Shown one piece after another: positions 34,148 to 47,565 of a DNA stretch of 64,000 nucleotides. A program made the translations under genes and the position numbers. Position 1 is the stretch's first letter. Each line of letters starts with the position of its first letter. The stretch comes from Ptychodera flava (Eukaryota; Hemichordata; Enteropneusta; Ptychoderidae), in assembly GCF_041260155.1 (NCBI RefSeq), contig NC_091932.1, forward strand, positions 31,421,838-31,485,837. Direction: 5' to 3'. Below the pieces are notes generated by a model, which saw only the letters and a program-made list of their open reading frames with translations, was not told the origin of the DNA and ran no database searches.

Positions 34148-34460
34148 CTATCCACTCTGCTTTTTGTCTGTTTTTTGTCTTTTCGGACGATGTGTCAACG
34201 ATACGGATGAATGTGCATCGCTTTCAGCTTTGGAGTGAACCACCATTTCGGTCATGTGACAGGCACAGCAACAACAGCCATTCATTAAGTCATCTGCAGA
34301 TGTATTTGTTTGTACGTCCCTGTCTGTAGAGGTTGGGTCTCGGAGCGTGAATGTTTGCTGGTGAACATCTGTTTGAACATTTTTGTCTTCAAATACCTTG
34401 ATCATATTTGACACGTCTGTACCCTTGTACCGCTGCTTTTGATCACGATGCTGGTTATGG
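34148..34460 (-). pseudogene. Ankyrin gene 5' coding region, copy B (shortened)
   Basis: Reads 'MIKVFEDKNVQTDVHQQTF', 'RDPTSTDRDVQTNTSADDL' and 'CCCCACHMTEMVVHSKAES' without the frameshift of copy A. It then departs into 'RPKRQKTDKKQSG' and a stop after a deletion of roughly 200 bp relative to copy A. A further one-base loss lies just upstream, near 34421. Confidence 0.45.
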
Positions 34461-35783
34461 AATCCAAGCAGGACAATGACTTGTATGAGCTACTTCTTTT
34501 ACTCCTTCGATAGTAGAAAAAGCAGTGACATTATTGGCTGTTGGAAAAAAGGGAAAAAACAAGTCGAGCTCATATATTTCTTTAATTTATGGAGCGTAAT
34601 ACTGGGCCAATTTTCCATTTTTTCTAAACATAATTAACACGCATTCACGCATGAGTAAACATGGAAGTCATCGTATTAACCTTTTTCTTGCTAGATTCAT
34701 CTGTGTCAATTATCACCGCATTGAAGTTCGTCACAACAGTAGAGCCAACTATGCCACGTATATATTTTAAAACCATTGGCCGTTAAAGACCCTCGAAAAC
34801 TTCAATTGACATGACTTTTATGATGTTTGTTTGTGCTTTTGCGAAGTTGATCTTACAGTAATTGTGTGTTTCGCTGCTCTTAGTTTTGAATACATATTTT
34901 CACTTGGATAGGATCCAATGAGCCTAAAAGCATTCCAGATCATGTCACTCAGTGTGTGAAAATCTTGCCAAGTCTCGACTAGCAGAGTTGGCCTGTGACA
35001 TTACAGAAATAGTCTACAATCACTGACCCGCGGAAAGAAACCAAATTGCCTTTTGGGACATGTGAAGAACAAGAACATTTGCATTCTTGTCAGACAAAAA
35101 GACAGCTATTTTTTTTTATTTGCTATGATTATTTTGGATAAACAAAACTAACGCCAAACGGATGAATTTTATTCGAACATTAGATAGTGTTACCCTTTTC
35201 ATCCATGGCATTATGACTACGATTACAACGTATGCTTTACAAGTTTCACCAAGTGCTTAAGTAAAACGTTTAATGCCTCCACATTACGTTGGCCAAATTC
35301 GTTCTAAATTTGCCCTAAAGGACATGTGTGTCAAACGAGCATAGGTTCAGGTTTTATTAATCCCATGGTTGTTATGACTAAGGACTTGGAGCTTCTGTTC
35401 AAATGCCTGGAAATATGGGCATGGCAGTACATTGAGTGCTTGCAATAGATATTTGCTGATCTTCAGCATTGTGAAAACGAGTGCGTTGATTAAGTAGCTG
35501 TAGGACTTACCGATATACAAATATGCCTGGTCTGTTAATAAAGTGAAGTTTGGTGCTGTCGAGTGTCGAACACGTCGCCCGGAATTTACTTCAAGACTAA
35601 AGGCGTCGCCCCTATCGTACGTATTGAAGACAGAAAGAATGTCGCGGATGAACGACTATGGTCATCTGATCACGAAGGAATCTAAAAGCCCTTGTTCATT
35701 GTTTACAGGTTTACGTGACGTGCATTCGAAATCATAGAGTGTGCCCTGAAGGATGAAGCTCCTCTGAAGCAGAGAATGTTTTT

Positions 35784-35892
35784 CCCAAGGGTCGATTACT
35801 GATATATCGGATTTGGATAAAAAAATCTCAGTTCAGTGAGTTTAAGATTGCAGATAAACCAGCCAATACTCCATTTTCTACGGAACAATACT
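35784..35892. repeat. Direct repeat X, copy 2
   Basis: Same block as 27601-27716 with a ~10-bp deletion and few substitutions, lying just beyond the end of unit B. Confidence 0.85.
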
Positions 35893-37129
35893 CCGATGCG
35901 ATTTTGTTTTGTGAATATCAATGACAAATCGCGTTCCGATTAGAATTGAACGAGATGGATCCGATTACCGAACAACTGTTTGACGTTTGGGGACAGATCT
36001 GATTCAGTAAAAAGATTAAAATTATTAAAAGATTTTTTGGACGGATGATTAAATGAACGATTGGCCTAGGACAAGATTTTAGGCATGAACGTTTTACATA
36101 AGATACAGTTAGTCAAATATCATTTACGAACTCTCTGTATTGTTCAATCTGTAACATCTCTGTGTCCTCATCTATCACTGTGCCACATGCTACTCTGTCA
36201 TGTTTGCAACAGTTTAGAGTCTATGTTATAGTTTATCGTTTTTACATCACTGTGATTTATATTTCTAAGATTGGGAGTGTATTACTTAACAAATGCAGGA
36301 ATGATTAGAATTGTTATTTATTTGGATTATGTTTATAATATTAAAATAACAACTCTTCCAGTATTGCAAAATTTAAAAACCTTCAAGATTTATTTCATAA
36401 ACTACATCTGTATCTAAAAGAGGAAAACACTACTGTAATCTTATTAGGTAAAGGAGGCCATTTCATTTCGAACAGTTAAACTCTACGAAATATCTGTTCC
36501 CCTAGCCGAAGCACCTCATACAAGTGAAAATTTGCTAGTAAGGAAATTGGGTAAGTTGTATGTCTTTCCAAAACATACAAACTCTTCGGTAAATGCCGAG
36601 CCTTTGCATTCTCATTACCCATAACACAAATACCATGGATTGTATTGTATTGTTATATTGCATTTATTCAACCATTACCTAAAAAGGTCATGGATGAAAT
36701 TATTTAGAGGAGACGATTTCAGTTTGATAAAAACAATTTTAGGCAGGTCCCCATTTTCAGCACAGACATTTAGATCCCAGTTGGATACATTTACCTACTC
36801 GATTAAAACAGAGTAAACATTTTAAACATAATATCCACTCCGGATTATTAATTAACATCCCCTTTAAAATAGCTTTCCATCAGTATATGCCTTGTGTCTT
36901 TGCACTTTGCGTGATTGATAGTCTTATCACGTGACGCACTGGCTAATAGTTGTCATTTACCTAGTGTATTCTGCCTGTTGGCTCGATATTTCAAGAACTA
37001 CTCATCGTAATTGTACTTTTTGAAATCAAATATTCTTAGATTACATTATAGTATCACATGAATCTCTTTTACTAATGTTAATGAGGAACCATATGGAAGA
37101 TTTTAAAGTAATTTGTAAGTTTTATGCTT
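35893..37129. other. Unassigned stretch
   Basis: No gene or clear repeat seen. Confidence 0.4.
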
Positions 37130-37640
37130 ATTTGCATATTTCCTGAATTTGCTCAATGGATGATTCATACCTTGATTGATTGATTGATTGATTGATTTGA
37201 CCAAAGTTAACAGTGAGGATACTATTATATATAATTAATAAAGGTTGTTTAGAATTGTTACATCCTCATCTGCTACTTACACATTGCATGTGTAACGACT
37301 GTCCTTATTAGGGTTTTATATCTTAGTTCACTTGACTTCAGTTAAAGCAAAATGCTATGTATAATGATGATATAATGATATAACAGTGGTGAAAGACATT
37401 TACTATTTTCAGTTAATCGGTACTTTGCATAAGTAATTAACTTTCTATACATTCAATACACAATGAAAAAGTAGTTATGAAAGACATATGAATTTCAATA
37501 TCATCTAATTGGCAATTTGCATATTAAGTGAGCTTTCATAATTTAGCATGTAAAACTTAAAGAACTGGATCATGGCAATTAAACCTGCTATATAGAGTAA
37601 TTTTTAATGATATGACAGTTGTATAAGAAATGTTCATTTC
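37130..37640. repeat. Diverged satellite related to 28880-30290
   Basis: Three to four poorly preserved units share the pattern 'TTTGCATA...TGAGCTTTC', 'TTGACC...AGTTAA' and 'GATATAATGATATAACAG' with the 143-bp satellite. A (TTGA)n run lies at 37174-37198. Confidence 0.6.
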
Positions 37641-40173
37641 ATCAAATTACAAATCAGAATACTTAAAGATATTTCAATTGAAGCTATACAAGGAATATTA
37701 TCGTTATGTTGATTATAACAATTTAGTAAAGTTGCAAATGCATGGCAAAAATGTCATAGAAATGTGTCCATTTACTGATACTGAAACATGGGAGCATTTT
37801 CAGTTCATATATGTGTTACCACACTGTTAACACTAATGATTCTATCGAGGACTTTTGTCCGTTCTTATTGCAATGAAATCTAGCTGCTGTGTTATCATTT
37901 GTACTTACCAACGTTAGAGGGCGCCAGATTAAAATGTTACTCTTATCTGTACCCTTTCCTGATTGGCTATGAAACAGGCAATCCTTTTGTGTATGCCGCC
38001 ATTAGAAACACTGCCCTATGTGACCCAAAAACGTTAGCAATAATTATCTCGTAAACCATCATTTCAAGGAGTTTTATATTTTTTTATTTTTTGCCCTTCA
38101 TAGGACACTTTGCCTTATTACATACCATGGGGGAAATTTTGCCTTAAAAGCCGTTATCAATATTTAGATCCAATGGGTGAATTTGATTTGCAGTATAAAT
38201 TGCATGTAACATTGCATATGTATGCAATGCGTTGTATTTGAAAAAGGTAACACTTTGTACAACACAAAAATTCTAGGGAGAAGAAGGTGGAAAAACTCTT
38301 TTCATTGTAGTGAGCATATTACTGTCAAAGTTGTCCGCTCAACATTTCAGAGAGACGATGTCATAGGTCGTATAGTGGCAGCGGTGGAAAACATTTATAC
38401 TGTGTACGTTTGTTTACTGTAGACCTTGCGTTGAAGTTGGCATGCACAGCGCCATCATTAGATCAGGATGATTTTACACTTGTTTTATATTAAGACAGTG
38501 ATTGTTACATCAAAATCCTATTTACCTATAGATAGTGATATCATTTTTCGCAATATCACAGGGGATGTTCATTTCATAACTTCTTTTTACGTTTTGTGAA
38601 TTAAACGATGCTCAATCCGGTTTTCGAGTGCCATCCTATGCCCCATACATTTGATCTTTAACTACAACAAAGTACCCAAAGAATGTTGACCTTAGCATGT
38701 TTGACGGTCAACAGAAATTTTGGTAAGTCCTAACAGTAATAAAACATTGAGCAAATGGAGGAATACCTTTAAATTCAAGCATTTACTTAAATGACGTTAC
38801 AGCATGTACGTTATGTATACTCAGATGACTTACAGGTTTTATTGATTTTAATTTTGGATGAACCAGCAGGAAGTGACCGGAATCTGTATTGAATGGAATA
38901 TACTCCTATCTCATCGATAGCCGTTCCGATATCCGTTCACTCAAGCGAAGGATATGGTGATGTCATGCACGCTACAGTTGGAGATGTAATCGAATCAGTA
39001 ATGTGTAGCAGCGAAGTACAGTTCAAGGTTAGGAAATGTTACTGTGTGTCCATGGAGCTCTACGACGAATATTTGATTCAGTTGTGAAGCATCTCGTTAA
39101 TTACGTCGACTTTAAAATTGTGCACATAATTGTTGCATAATTCGAAACAGAGCTCGTCACAGAAACAGGTGTCTCATACTTTCCGATGACGTATTCATAT
39201 GTAAAACGAAACAACATTCATATAAGCCATTTTTCGATTATGAGGTACGATTGAATCTACCCGATCAAAACTATATTGTAAATGGTAGCACTCGCATAGT
39301 TCAACTGTGTGCTCAATACCAAATGACATCAGCTTACAATACATATACTGGCATTAAAGCAATCGTTATAGAAAATTTTGAGGATAGGTAGAGCATTGTG
39401 TTCGATTTTCACAAAAAAAAACATAGCATTTGTGCTGCCCAGAATTCAAAATCACAAGTGTACCAAAAATGTTTCTAGATGCATTCTCCGTCAAAGAGAC
39501 GTACAGTTTCAATAACACGGTACGCCAATTTTTTGCCCTGGTTATACACGTTGTCATTTCCATGCCTTCAACACTGAGCCGTTTGTTAGTCGTGCCTGGG
39601 TGTTAGCAATCAACTGAAATGACTCACGTCTACATGAAATCTGCGTGGAATAGAAACTGCAAATCTGACAAAATCAAATTGACTCGGCTGTTAGCAGAAA
39701 GAGTTATGGCGTAAAGGCGCTAAAACGTCCTCCTGTACCACAGTTTGGCGAATCATTGACACATATGTTCAATTCTTAGGATTAATTATATACCCGAGGG
39801 AGGATATGTTTCCGAGTAACTTTCCAATCATGCGCTAATAGGGGCTCCAGTTTCATTTATTTCAACGCCGAAAAAGTCACTTGAACTTAAAAATACATTT
39901 CATCGTGACATGTTCATAAATATGTGCATATTTTAAAGTCCGTAATGGAATAATTGCGGCCACGTACACTGAAATATTCATGCTGGAGTTTAACATATAC
40001 GGGCGTATCGTCTTTCAGTTGATCTGTTATAAGGTACAGTTGCTCTCACGAAATGGTACAATGAGAATATGTGAATGTCCCATGTATCGTTAGAATTTTC
40101 TTGTGTACTTCAAGAACTAAGGGCGTAGTGAAAAGCTCTGAGATGTTAATGACTCAACAGGACAATTTTTCTT
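37641..40173. other. Unassigned stretch
   Basis: Short open frames only; none resembles a known product. Confidence 0.4.
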
Positions 40174-40177
40174 TTAA

Positions 40178-40530
40178 GGTAGAACGCGCCTCGAGATATT
40201 AGGACTCTCGAATTTCTATAATTCTTTTCTGATATACCACTTGTGGGGACTCATTTTCAAGCTCTTGGAGAAAGAAAAACTTTCGCCGTCTTAGTTTTTC
40301 GAAAATCCAAAAATAAATAATTCCTCCATAGAGTTAACACAAGAATGGCAGCCATTTTGAATTTCAAATATCGCAAAAGTTTAGGTAATTTGTGTCGCTA
40401 GTTCCGAACATTGTAAGCTGACTCCCCTCCCCGATTTTTACTAATTATTTAGTAAAAGAATGGTGGAGAGTTTCATTTAGGAAAGTTTGAGCACAAGTTT
40501 AAGCCTTTCACTTTCGAGGCGCATACTACC
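40178..40530. mobile_element. 353-bp MITE flanked by TTAA
   Basis: The left end GGTAGAACGCGCCTCGA and right end TCGAGGCGCATACTACC are inverted. TTAA lies at 40174-40177 and 40531-40534. TTAA duplications are characteristic of piggyBac and Kolobok elements. Non-coding. Confidence 0.75.
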
Positions 40531-40534
40531 TTAA

Positions 40535-41534
40535 ACTGCACTATCGTTGCGAAACAACATCATTATCAGCTATTAAAAGAAGGCTTACGAAAGAATCATC
40601 TCAATGGTGTTATCGTTGTTGTAGAGCATGGAATGCGTCCCAAAGCCCCATCGATACGGCGTTGTCATGGAGTGCTTCCCACGCAGTGCATATTTCGGAC
40701 AGTACGCACGCCATGTAATGACGTGTCAACAGTCAAGATCCATCCATCCTTGCCAGACGTTTTAACAAACAATCTAAAGATAATTGGAACCTCGTCAGAA
40801 GAACTCTCCTTTATGTAGGGTTTCAGCCACAATCAATACGTGTGGATGTGTGTGGGTGGCCGCCGATTGAGATCGTTAGAATCTTATGTCCGAGTCATTA
40901 TAAGTGAGATGTATGTCGTCGCATGGTCTGTGCCACAATAAGAGCACAGTGTCAAGAGGAGCAATCTCCTTGTTATTATTTGCAGTGTCACTGAAACCCA
41001 TTTCCAACAAATTAGCCGGCTTGATCGACAAAAACTTAAAACGCTGATCTTCTTTACTTACGCAGTAAAAAAGTGCAATCGACGGAAAATCTACCGCGAC
41101 GGCTTTCCTCGTACTTCTACCCACAATCCCTCCACCCACAACTTTGCACCTATCGGAATAATTACGTGAACATTCAAAGTTGAAATATTATAAGTGACAA
41201 TATATATCCGACCGCAAAGCCTGGGACCCTTATTCCATCTTGATAGCAGCCAGTAACATCAATTTCAGAGAATTTTCCATTTTTATTTTCCCTCTTTCAA
41301 TGAGTGCAACTTGTAACAAAGTCTTCTGAGGCATGTTTCCGATCTACAAATATGAATTCTTCTTCTAATTAATGAAACGAAGACTATGACTACGACATGA
41401 CAACTATGACAACGAACATATGACTGCGACCCTTCTTTTTGACGCGTTCAGTGGTTGAGTATAATGAATGATAAATGAATGTGTGTGCAGATTAGCGCAT
41501 CTATTGTAACGTGACTGAACTATTTTGTTATTGG
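40535..41534. other. Unassigned stretch
   Basis: No supported gene; short frames only. Confidence 0.4.
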
Positions 41535-42318
41535 TACACTGTAAAAATAGTGGACGCCAAACGCGTCTTTACGCGTTCAAAATGTACATGTCGGTGTTCA
41601 AATTTGAACGGCTAGTGTTCATATTGTTAACACTAGTGTTCATATAATTAACAATGATGTTCTAAACCTGAAAACGATGTGTTAACAACCATCTCCTTCA
41701 AGTGTTCAAAAACTCAGCATCACTGAAATTTTACAATACTGTGAAACAATCAACAATCTTTTGTGTTTTTTACTTTACAATGGCTATATAAAATTTACTA
41801 CTGCCTCGCTGTCCGGCAAACGTACACGGATTTTGGTGTTACGAATTTCACACTAAGTGAAAAATATTTCCGGTCTACAATTGCTGAAAGCATGTTTTTT
41901 CTAAAAAAGGAAGTATACAAAATAATTTTACACGTTTATTACGGGTTTAAATTTTCAAAACTTGAAAAGAAAATCGGAAAACCATCAGGAACGATTTGAT
42001 TTTGACATTGGCGTGCAAGAGGCGTTCTACTTCTAAACACTTGGTGTTCAAGTTTGGTGCCTTTTCCTATCCCATGATGCGTCAAAACGGAAGTTGCGAC
42101 ATTTTTCTTGTAAGCGCACCCTGAAGTCGTGATCGTGCGGAAGCAAGACCAGAAAGGGTAAGTTTCCTCTCCAAAATAGTAAAAGGTATTAGATTTTGAA
42201 GCATCTGTATTATTATCCTTCGAAATTAATTGTATTGTACCTTGAAATAGCTCAACTACGTGAAGAAACCTGTTTTCTTTCATAGGCTGGTATACCAACA
42301 ACTATCTATAGCTGTGAA

Positions 42319-42447
42319 TACGCAGTGGTACTTTTGGCCATAGTCTATCGATCAATCTCACTCGGGTCAAGGGTCAACTCAACACTACTGTAGCGATAAC
42401 CCTTGACGTGAGCGCGATCGATACGCCTTGCGTAGTACCGCTGCGTA
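42319..42447. mobile_element. 129-bp imperfect palindrome (small MITE)
   Basis: Ends TACGCAGTGGTACT and AGTACCGCTGCGTA. Inner blocks TATCGATC and TCAAGGGT also pair. Nested in the TA-flanked element. Confidence 0.6.
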
Positions 42448-42907
42448 ATAACAGCTAACACATGTCTTTTAGCAGACACAATCGCATGTAAAACATCAGT
42501 GAAAGATCGCAGAGTATACAATGTATTATTTCAGCATATGAGAGTTTGGCTTTTTTATTTTAATCAGTTGATGACAAGAAGCAGCAAATATTTTGTAACA
42601 GTATTGAAGAGAGACACTTTATATGAAAGTCTCACACTTTTCCTTAACCTAATCAGCCCCTTGTCTTTCATTTAAAGTCTCATCTCGCCATTACCTATTG
42701 TTGCATTATTTTCAGGATGTAAAAAGTTGGATTTAACTGAAAATCGAAGAGTTGTTACAGACGCTGGTGGTACAGATAATGAAGAAGATGAGTGTACAGG
42801 TAGCTGTCTGGAAACAAGCTTGAGAACCTCAGTTCATCTATAATGTAGATTTAAACTTCCAAGGGTCAGTAACTGAATTTTGATAAGTTTCTGTACTTTT
42901 GTTCTGA

Positions 42908-43224
42908 ATTAATCTAAGCTTTGGTAGCATGCTATGATCAACTAAATGTTGCTGGAGAATAAGCTTTCACAGATATGTAGTCCCCCTTATCAGATGCAAT
43001 GGTGGAATAAAAAATTGAAGCTGAAAGCTACAGAACATTCAGAGTAAAAATGTCCACTCTGAATTACTGAATGTTCTGACATTTTCACTCTGAATTTTCT
43101 GTCACTTTCTGCTTCAATTTTTCATTCCCCCTTGCATCTGATAAAGGAGACTTCACGTCTTTGAAAACTTATGCCCCTGTAACATTTAGTTGATCATAGC
43201 CTGCTACCAAACCATAGATTATTT
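42908..43224. mobile_element. ~317-bp foldback element
   Basis: The left arm runs TAATCTAAGC, TTTGGTAGCATGCTATGATC, AACTAAATGTTGC, TTATCAGATGCAA. The right arm is its reverse complement with about 15% differences; the centre is near 43066. Nested in the TA-flanked element. Confidence 0.75.
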
Positions 43225-44981
43225 TGTATTGTAGCTCAACACCTCTCTTTTACTTAGCAACTGGTTTTTAGCTTTGCTGTCAGCTAAATAGGTGGATGTG
43301 TAGCATTGTCCTTAAATTTGTACATCGACAGGTTTTTCTTCAAAACAGCCCGTACGAATCCTTTAATATTTGAATTACAGGTCCCCAGGAATTACCCTAA
43401 TCAGATACGTTCAATTTATAATGAAATATGCAAATTTATATTTTTGAGGCTAATTTTGCTATTTTTTGGGCAAAAATCTTCCTCTCTTTTACTGATGTCT
43501 TCAATGTTTGGTAAACATGTCCCTAAGAATGACCTTAGTCAAATTTGTTCTAGTTGTGATGAAATATTCAAATTTTTATATTTCATGGTAATTTTTTACA
43601 TTTTTGGTCAAAAAATCTTTAAAAAGTCTTCTTTAAAACTGCTAATTGAACAGCTTTGATATTTGGGACATACACCTCCACTGATAGCCTTTTTCAGATT
43701 GTTCAAATTATGCAAAAATCTGCAACTTTGTATTTTTAAGACATTAAAGACATTTCAGATATTTTTAAGACATTAGGGATTACCATAATATTTAAGTTAT
43801 AATGAAATCTACATTTTTACCATTTTTGGTAAAAATATTTGTATAAAAATTAATAGCAGGGTACAACAGAATTTGTAAGGTCTTTACAAATATGTCTTTA
43901 ATTTCTGAAAAGTAGATTTTGAAATGTCACAGATTTATTTCAGGGTTTATTTAAAGGTATTACAAACAAACAAACCTTTTTGTTCATGAAGGACTTTGTT
44001 GGACAAGGAAATAGGTTTTACCCTGCCAAGGACCCGCTTTCCCCACTTTCTGCATGTTGTGCCTTACTGTGACACTTTGACAACTTGACATCTTGTGTTT
44101 ACTTTAGTGTGGACAACTATATACCATGTGCAATAGAGAAGCCTTGACTAACTTTTTTTCCTTCAACATTTACAATTGTCTATACAAGAGGAAATGTCTT
44201 TAAGAAACCATCTTACAAAAACGGAGTATGCATTTCATACATATACGTGTTTTCAACGCATAAATATGCCAAATTTTGAGCTTTTTCAGATTTTTTGTAC
44301 GTTTTAAACAAGTATGAACATAAAACGTAATCCACAATATTTAAGTAAAACTTGTTTTGTCATTACTTTGTTCATATTTTTAAAACGATCTAGAGTATTT
44401 ATGGTGATTTTTTAATGCTTATGTTTTCGATAGGAGGGTGTTAACACCGTTGGTATTTTCCTCTGACAAATTTTACATACAAAGTGGCAATGTTTATTTG
44501 CCCATTTTACAGTAAATTATTGTATTTTACTCTAGAAATGTTTTGTGTATTTTTAGAATACAATACGTTTACTGAATATCTGTGGTCTGCAATGTTATTT
44601 CAAGGCTTGAACATCCCCCGGAACGCCCAAAATTAAAGGTGTTCAACAAGCGCGCATCATGTGTTCTAGCCTTTAACACACTTATCGTTGAACGGCGTCC
44701 ATGCGTTCAAAAAGTGTTACAGCCCTTTGAACGCGTAAATGCGTTCAATTTTTTGAACACATTTCATGCGCAACGTGTGTTCAGATAATTATGGAACACC
44801 ATGGTGTTCAATATAATGTCTGATGAACACGTAGCGTTCAAAATCTGCACACGTGTGTTCAAAAATTGAACGTTGGTTGAACACGTAGTGTTAAATTTCT
44901 GAACGTCTAGAGGCGTTCAAAAAGTGTTAAAAAAGGCGTTTAATTGGTGTTCTATCCTTGAACACTTAACTTTACAGTGTA

Positions 44982-47565
44982 GCTAATTGACGTTTAGGGG
45001 CGAGACGGCGAAAGCCTTAAGCCCAAAGGAGACATGTGCAGTATGCAATACATTTCACACTTTCAAAGAGAAAAACGCCGGTTTCCATAGATACCATACA
45101 AAACCCGACTTTGACCAATGTTCCCGTCCTGTTTCCGAGAATAACTATATAGCTGCGTATCATTTGGCCTTGCATCATCGCGTGACCCACTGTAACCTGT
45201 GGTGGAGGTCAAAGAACCCTGCACTGCTTGAAGAATGTGCTGTTCACTTAATGATTGCGACACTTTCAGAGACCCACCCAAAAAGACACCGGCCTCCCAC
45301 TGTACTTTCTGTCCACTCCCATAAGTGCCCTGTTGATGACGCTGTTCTTTAGCCTTGTAGCCTTAGTACTGGCTGCTGTAGCAGTTGCATGTGCTCTGGG
45401 ACTTGTGACATTGGAGCTATTATGCGTTCTTCTTTTGTGTTACCCTTTTTGTCTTGAACTATGTCTATTAGTGAAAAAGGGGAGAAAGTGGGCCGAAAAA
45501 AATTCAATTGAGTCTTGGTATTAAGTGGTTGCAATAAACCTAACAGGTACTCGGATCAAACACCTGATCACCGTGCAAGACTCTCGCGAGTGTAGAGACA
45601 AATAATTACAAAAAAATCTGCGGTAGAGTGGCAGCAAGATCCACAGGATAGAGAATCCATTCAGTGGCGCTGCTCTGAAGATACACCACCACCCCCCTGC
45701 AGCGGAAAAATTGTCATTGCTGCTGACCCAGCCAGCAACAGTATGGGGAAAACTGTGAAAACACAGCTAACTTCAACGATGTGGATAAATATAAAGGGCT
45801 GTCAAACAGCAAATTCGACCCAAGTTGAATACAGTAACACTCGAGATTGTGGACCTGTAATGGGCTGTAAGCGCAGCAGTATCCTGCCTCCAGGGAAGTG
45901 TGTAGCATGATTCTCGTAAATGATTCCCATGCCGTGGTCTGATGCCACTCTGTCACGGCAAAAGATCCACCACAGCTATTAAATCCTTTGTCAGCAAAGA
46001 TTTAACAACATACTATGATAGTGCTAGATAAGCGCGAAGAAGGGCACCTGTTGACTTCGATGTACCGGCGAATAGCTATCTCATTAAGGGAGCCTTCAGT
46101 TATTATGAGGGGATGGGCCGGAGGAAATAGAGGGTGGTCCACCATGTAAAATGTGACCCTCCCCTTGATGCCCCTTTCTAAAATGTGACCGTCAACTCCC
46201 TCCAAACTCAAAAGTTTGAAATGTGTGTATAACCTTGATAGAACTGCTGACTTCCTTATATTACAAGCAAAGATATTAAAGGAGCATTTGCTGTAATTTT
46301 TGGTCATGCTTTTAGTTTACCTGAACTATGTAACAAATGCTGTCAACATCCTGTCCAACGCCCTATGCCAAGTATTCTGCTTGTCAACAAAATCCATACA
46401 CGTGCAATGACTATTGTTATTGTTGACAAATGAATTGTTGTCGGATTTGAATTCGATTTTCAACAATGTTGGACAATCATGCAGAAATTACTGAGGAAGT
46501 TCCTGCACGTATATTCCCCTAGACGACGTATGAAGAATGCCCCATAATAGTATACGAATTAGGGGCATGATGTCCTGTGAAGACGTGTTGGTATAATTAC
46601 CGTATGTGATGTCAGAATTGACCAGAGAGGGTAACTTCTTTTTCGTTCTTAGAAATAAGAAAGAAAGGAAACCACTGGTCTGAGTCAACAACCTTGTCTT
46701 CATCCACAGCTTGCTTTTTTTCCGATAACTTTCAAAAGTTTATTGAGTTCATCACCTAAAAGTAGACTACTGCTGGCTTAATTAGTGGACAGGGCTCTAC
46801 GTCATGATGCAATAATCTTACAGTAACATACCTATACATCTTGTAATAAATGAGAAATTGAAGATAATGTATGGTATTAGCAAAACTACAACGGCCGTGT
46901 TATCTTGTAACCTTTCAAACGCCATGTGCTCTGTCGTTTCCGCCTTTCTTTAGCTAACAAGTAGATAAATGATGGCCAAGAGGTCACGGCAAAATGGACG
47001 TTTTGATGTACCAGCGCTGGCACTTGCAATATGCAGTTGACGCAATAAGCTGTTGAATCGATGAATGCGTGGAGGGTTTTCGGAATCACAGTCTTTGCCA
47101 AATTCCTGTGCTGAACTAATGTTTCCATTGACAGATCGACTTTTGATACACACTATGCTCTTCGTTTGGCGGGAGAGCTAGGCAGCGTACAGGATAAATT
47201 CGTGGAATCAGTTGCCATTGTTTTCACATGTAGGTAATGTCTAGTGCGCGTGCAGTATACATGTAACTCACTTGTGTTACCTAATGTTGATATGACCTGC
47301 CTTGCCTGAAAAATACCAAACCTCTGAATTGGCAATCATTCTTTATTTCACAGACGTGTTCTCTGGTGTGTCTGCGTGACAGTGCAATATCAAAAAAAAA
47401 ACATTATGGTCAGAGATTACTTTTTAGGAAGTTTAAACCAGTACACGCAACTTACTATCTTTTAAATTCTCTTCAGGCTCTCTCACTTACGTAGTCTAAT
47501 TTTGATTTGTAAAATGACGGTCCACTTTTTTCAAAGCAGACAATACTAGCTACATCGTGCTCTGA
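44982..47565. other. Unassigned stretch
   Basis: Open frames at 44987-45352 (121 codons) and 45255-45524 (89 codons, hydrophobic) overlap in different frames and resemble nothing known. I do not call them genes. Confidence 0.4.

Larger units (their letters stand above)
27728..35744. repeat. Segmental duplication, unit B
   Basis: Direct copy of 14830-22945. It carries its own satellite insertion (28880-30290), a (GATT)n/(GACT)n expansion and a deletion in the 5' coding region of the ankyrin gene. Confidence 0.85.
41537..44979. mobile_element. 3.4-kb non-autonomous element with TA duplication and GTTCAA-rich ends
   Basis: The ends CACTGTAAA and TTTACAGTG are inverted and flanked by TA (41535-41536 and 44980-44981), as in Tc1/mariner-type elements. 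Both ends (about 41560-41720 and 44630-44975) are packed with GTTCAA, GTGTTCA and TGAACAC motifs in both orientations. No transposase is recognisable inside. Two smaller palindromes (42319-42447 and 42908-43224) are nested within. Confidence 0.65.

Noticed and set aside
45255..45524. Hydrophobic 89-codon frame resembling a small membrane protein
   Set aside because: No splice, homology or start support, and an overlapping frame of equal quality exists at 44987-45352.
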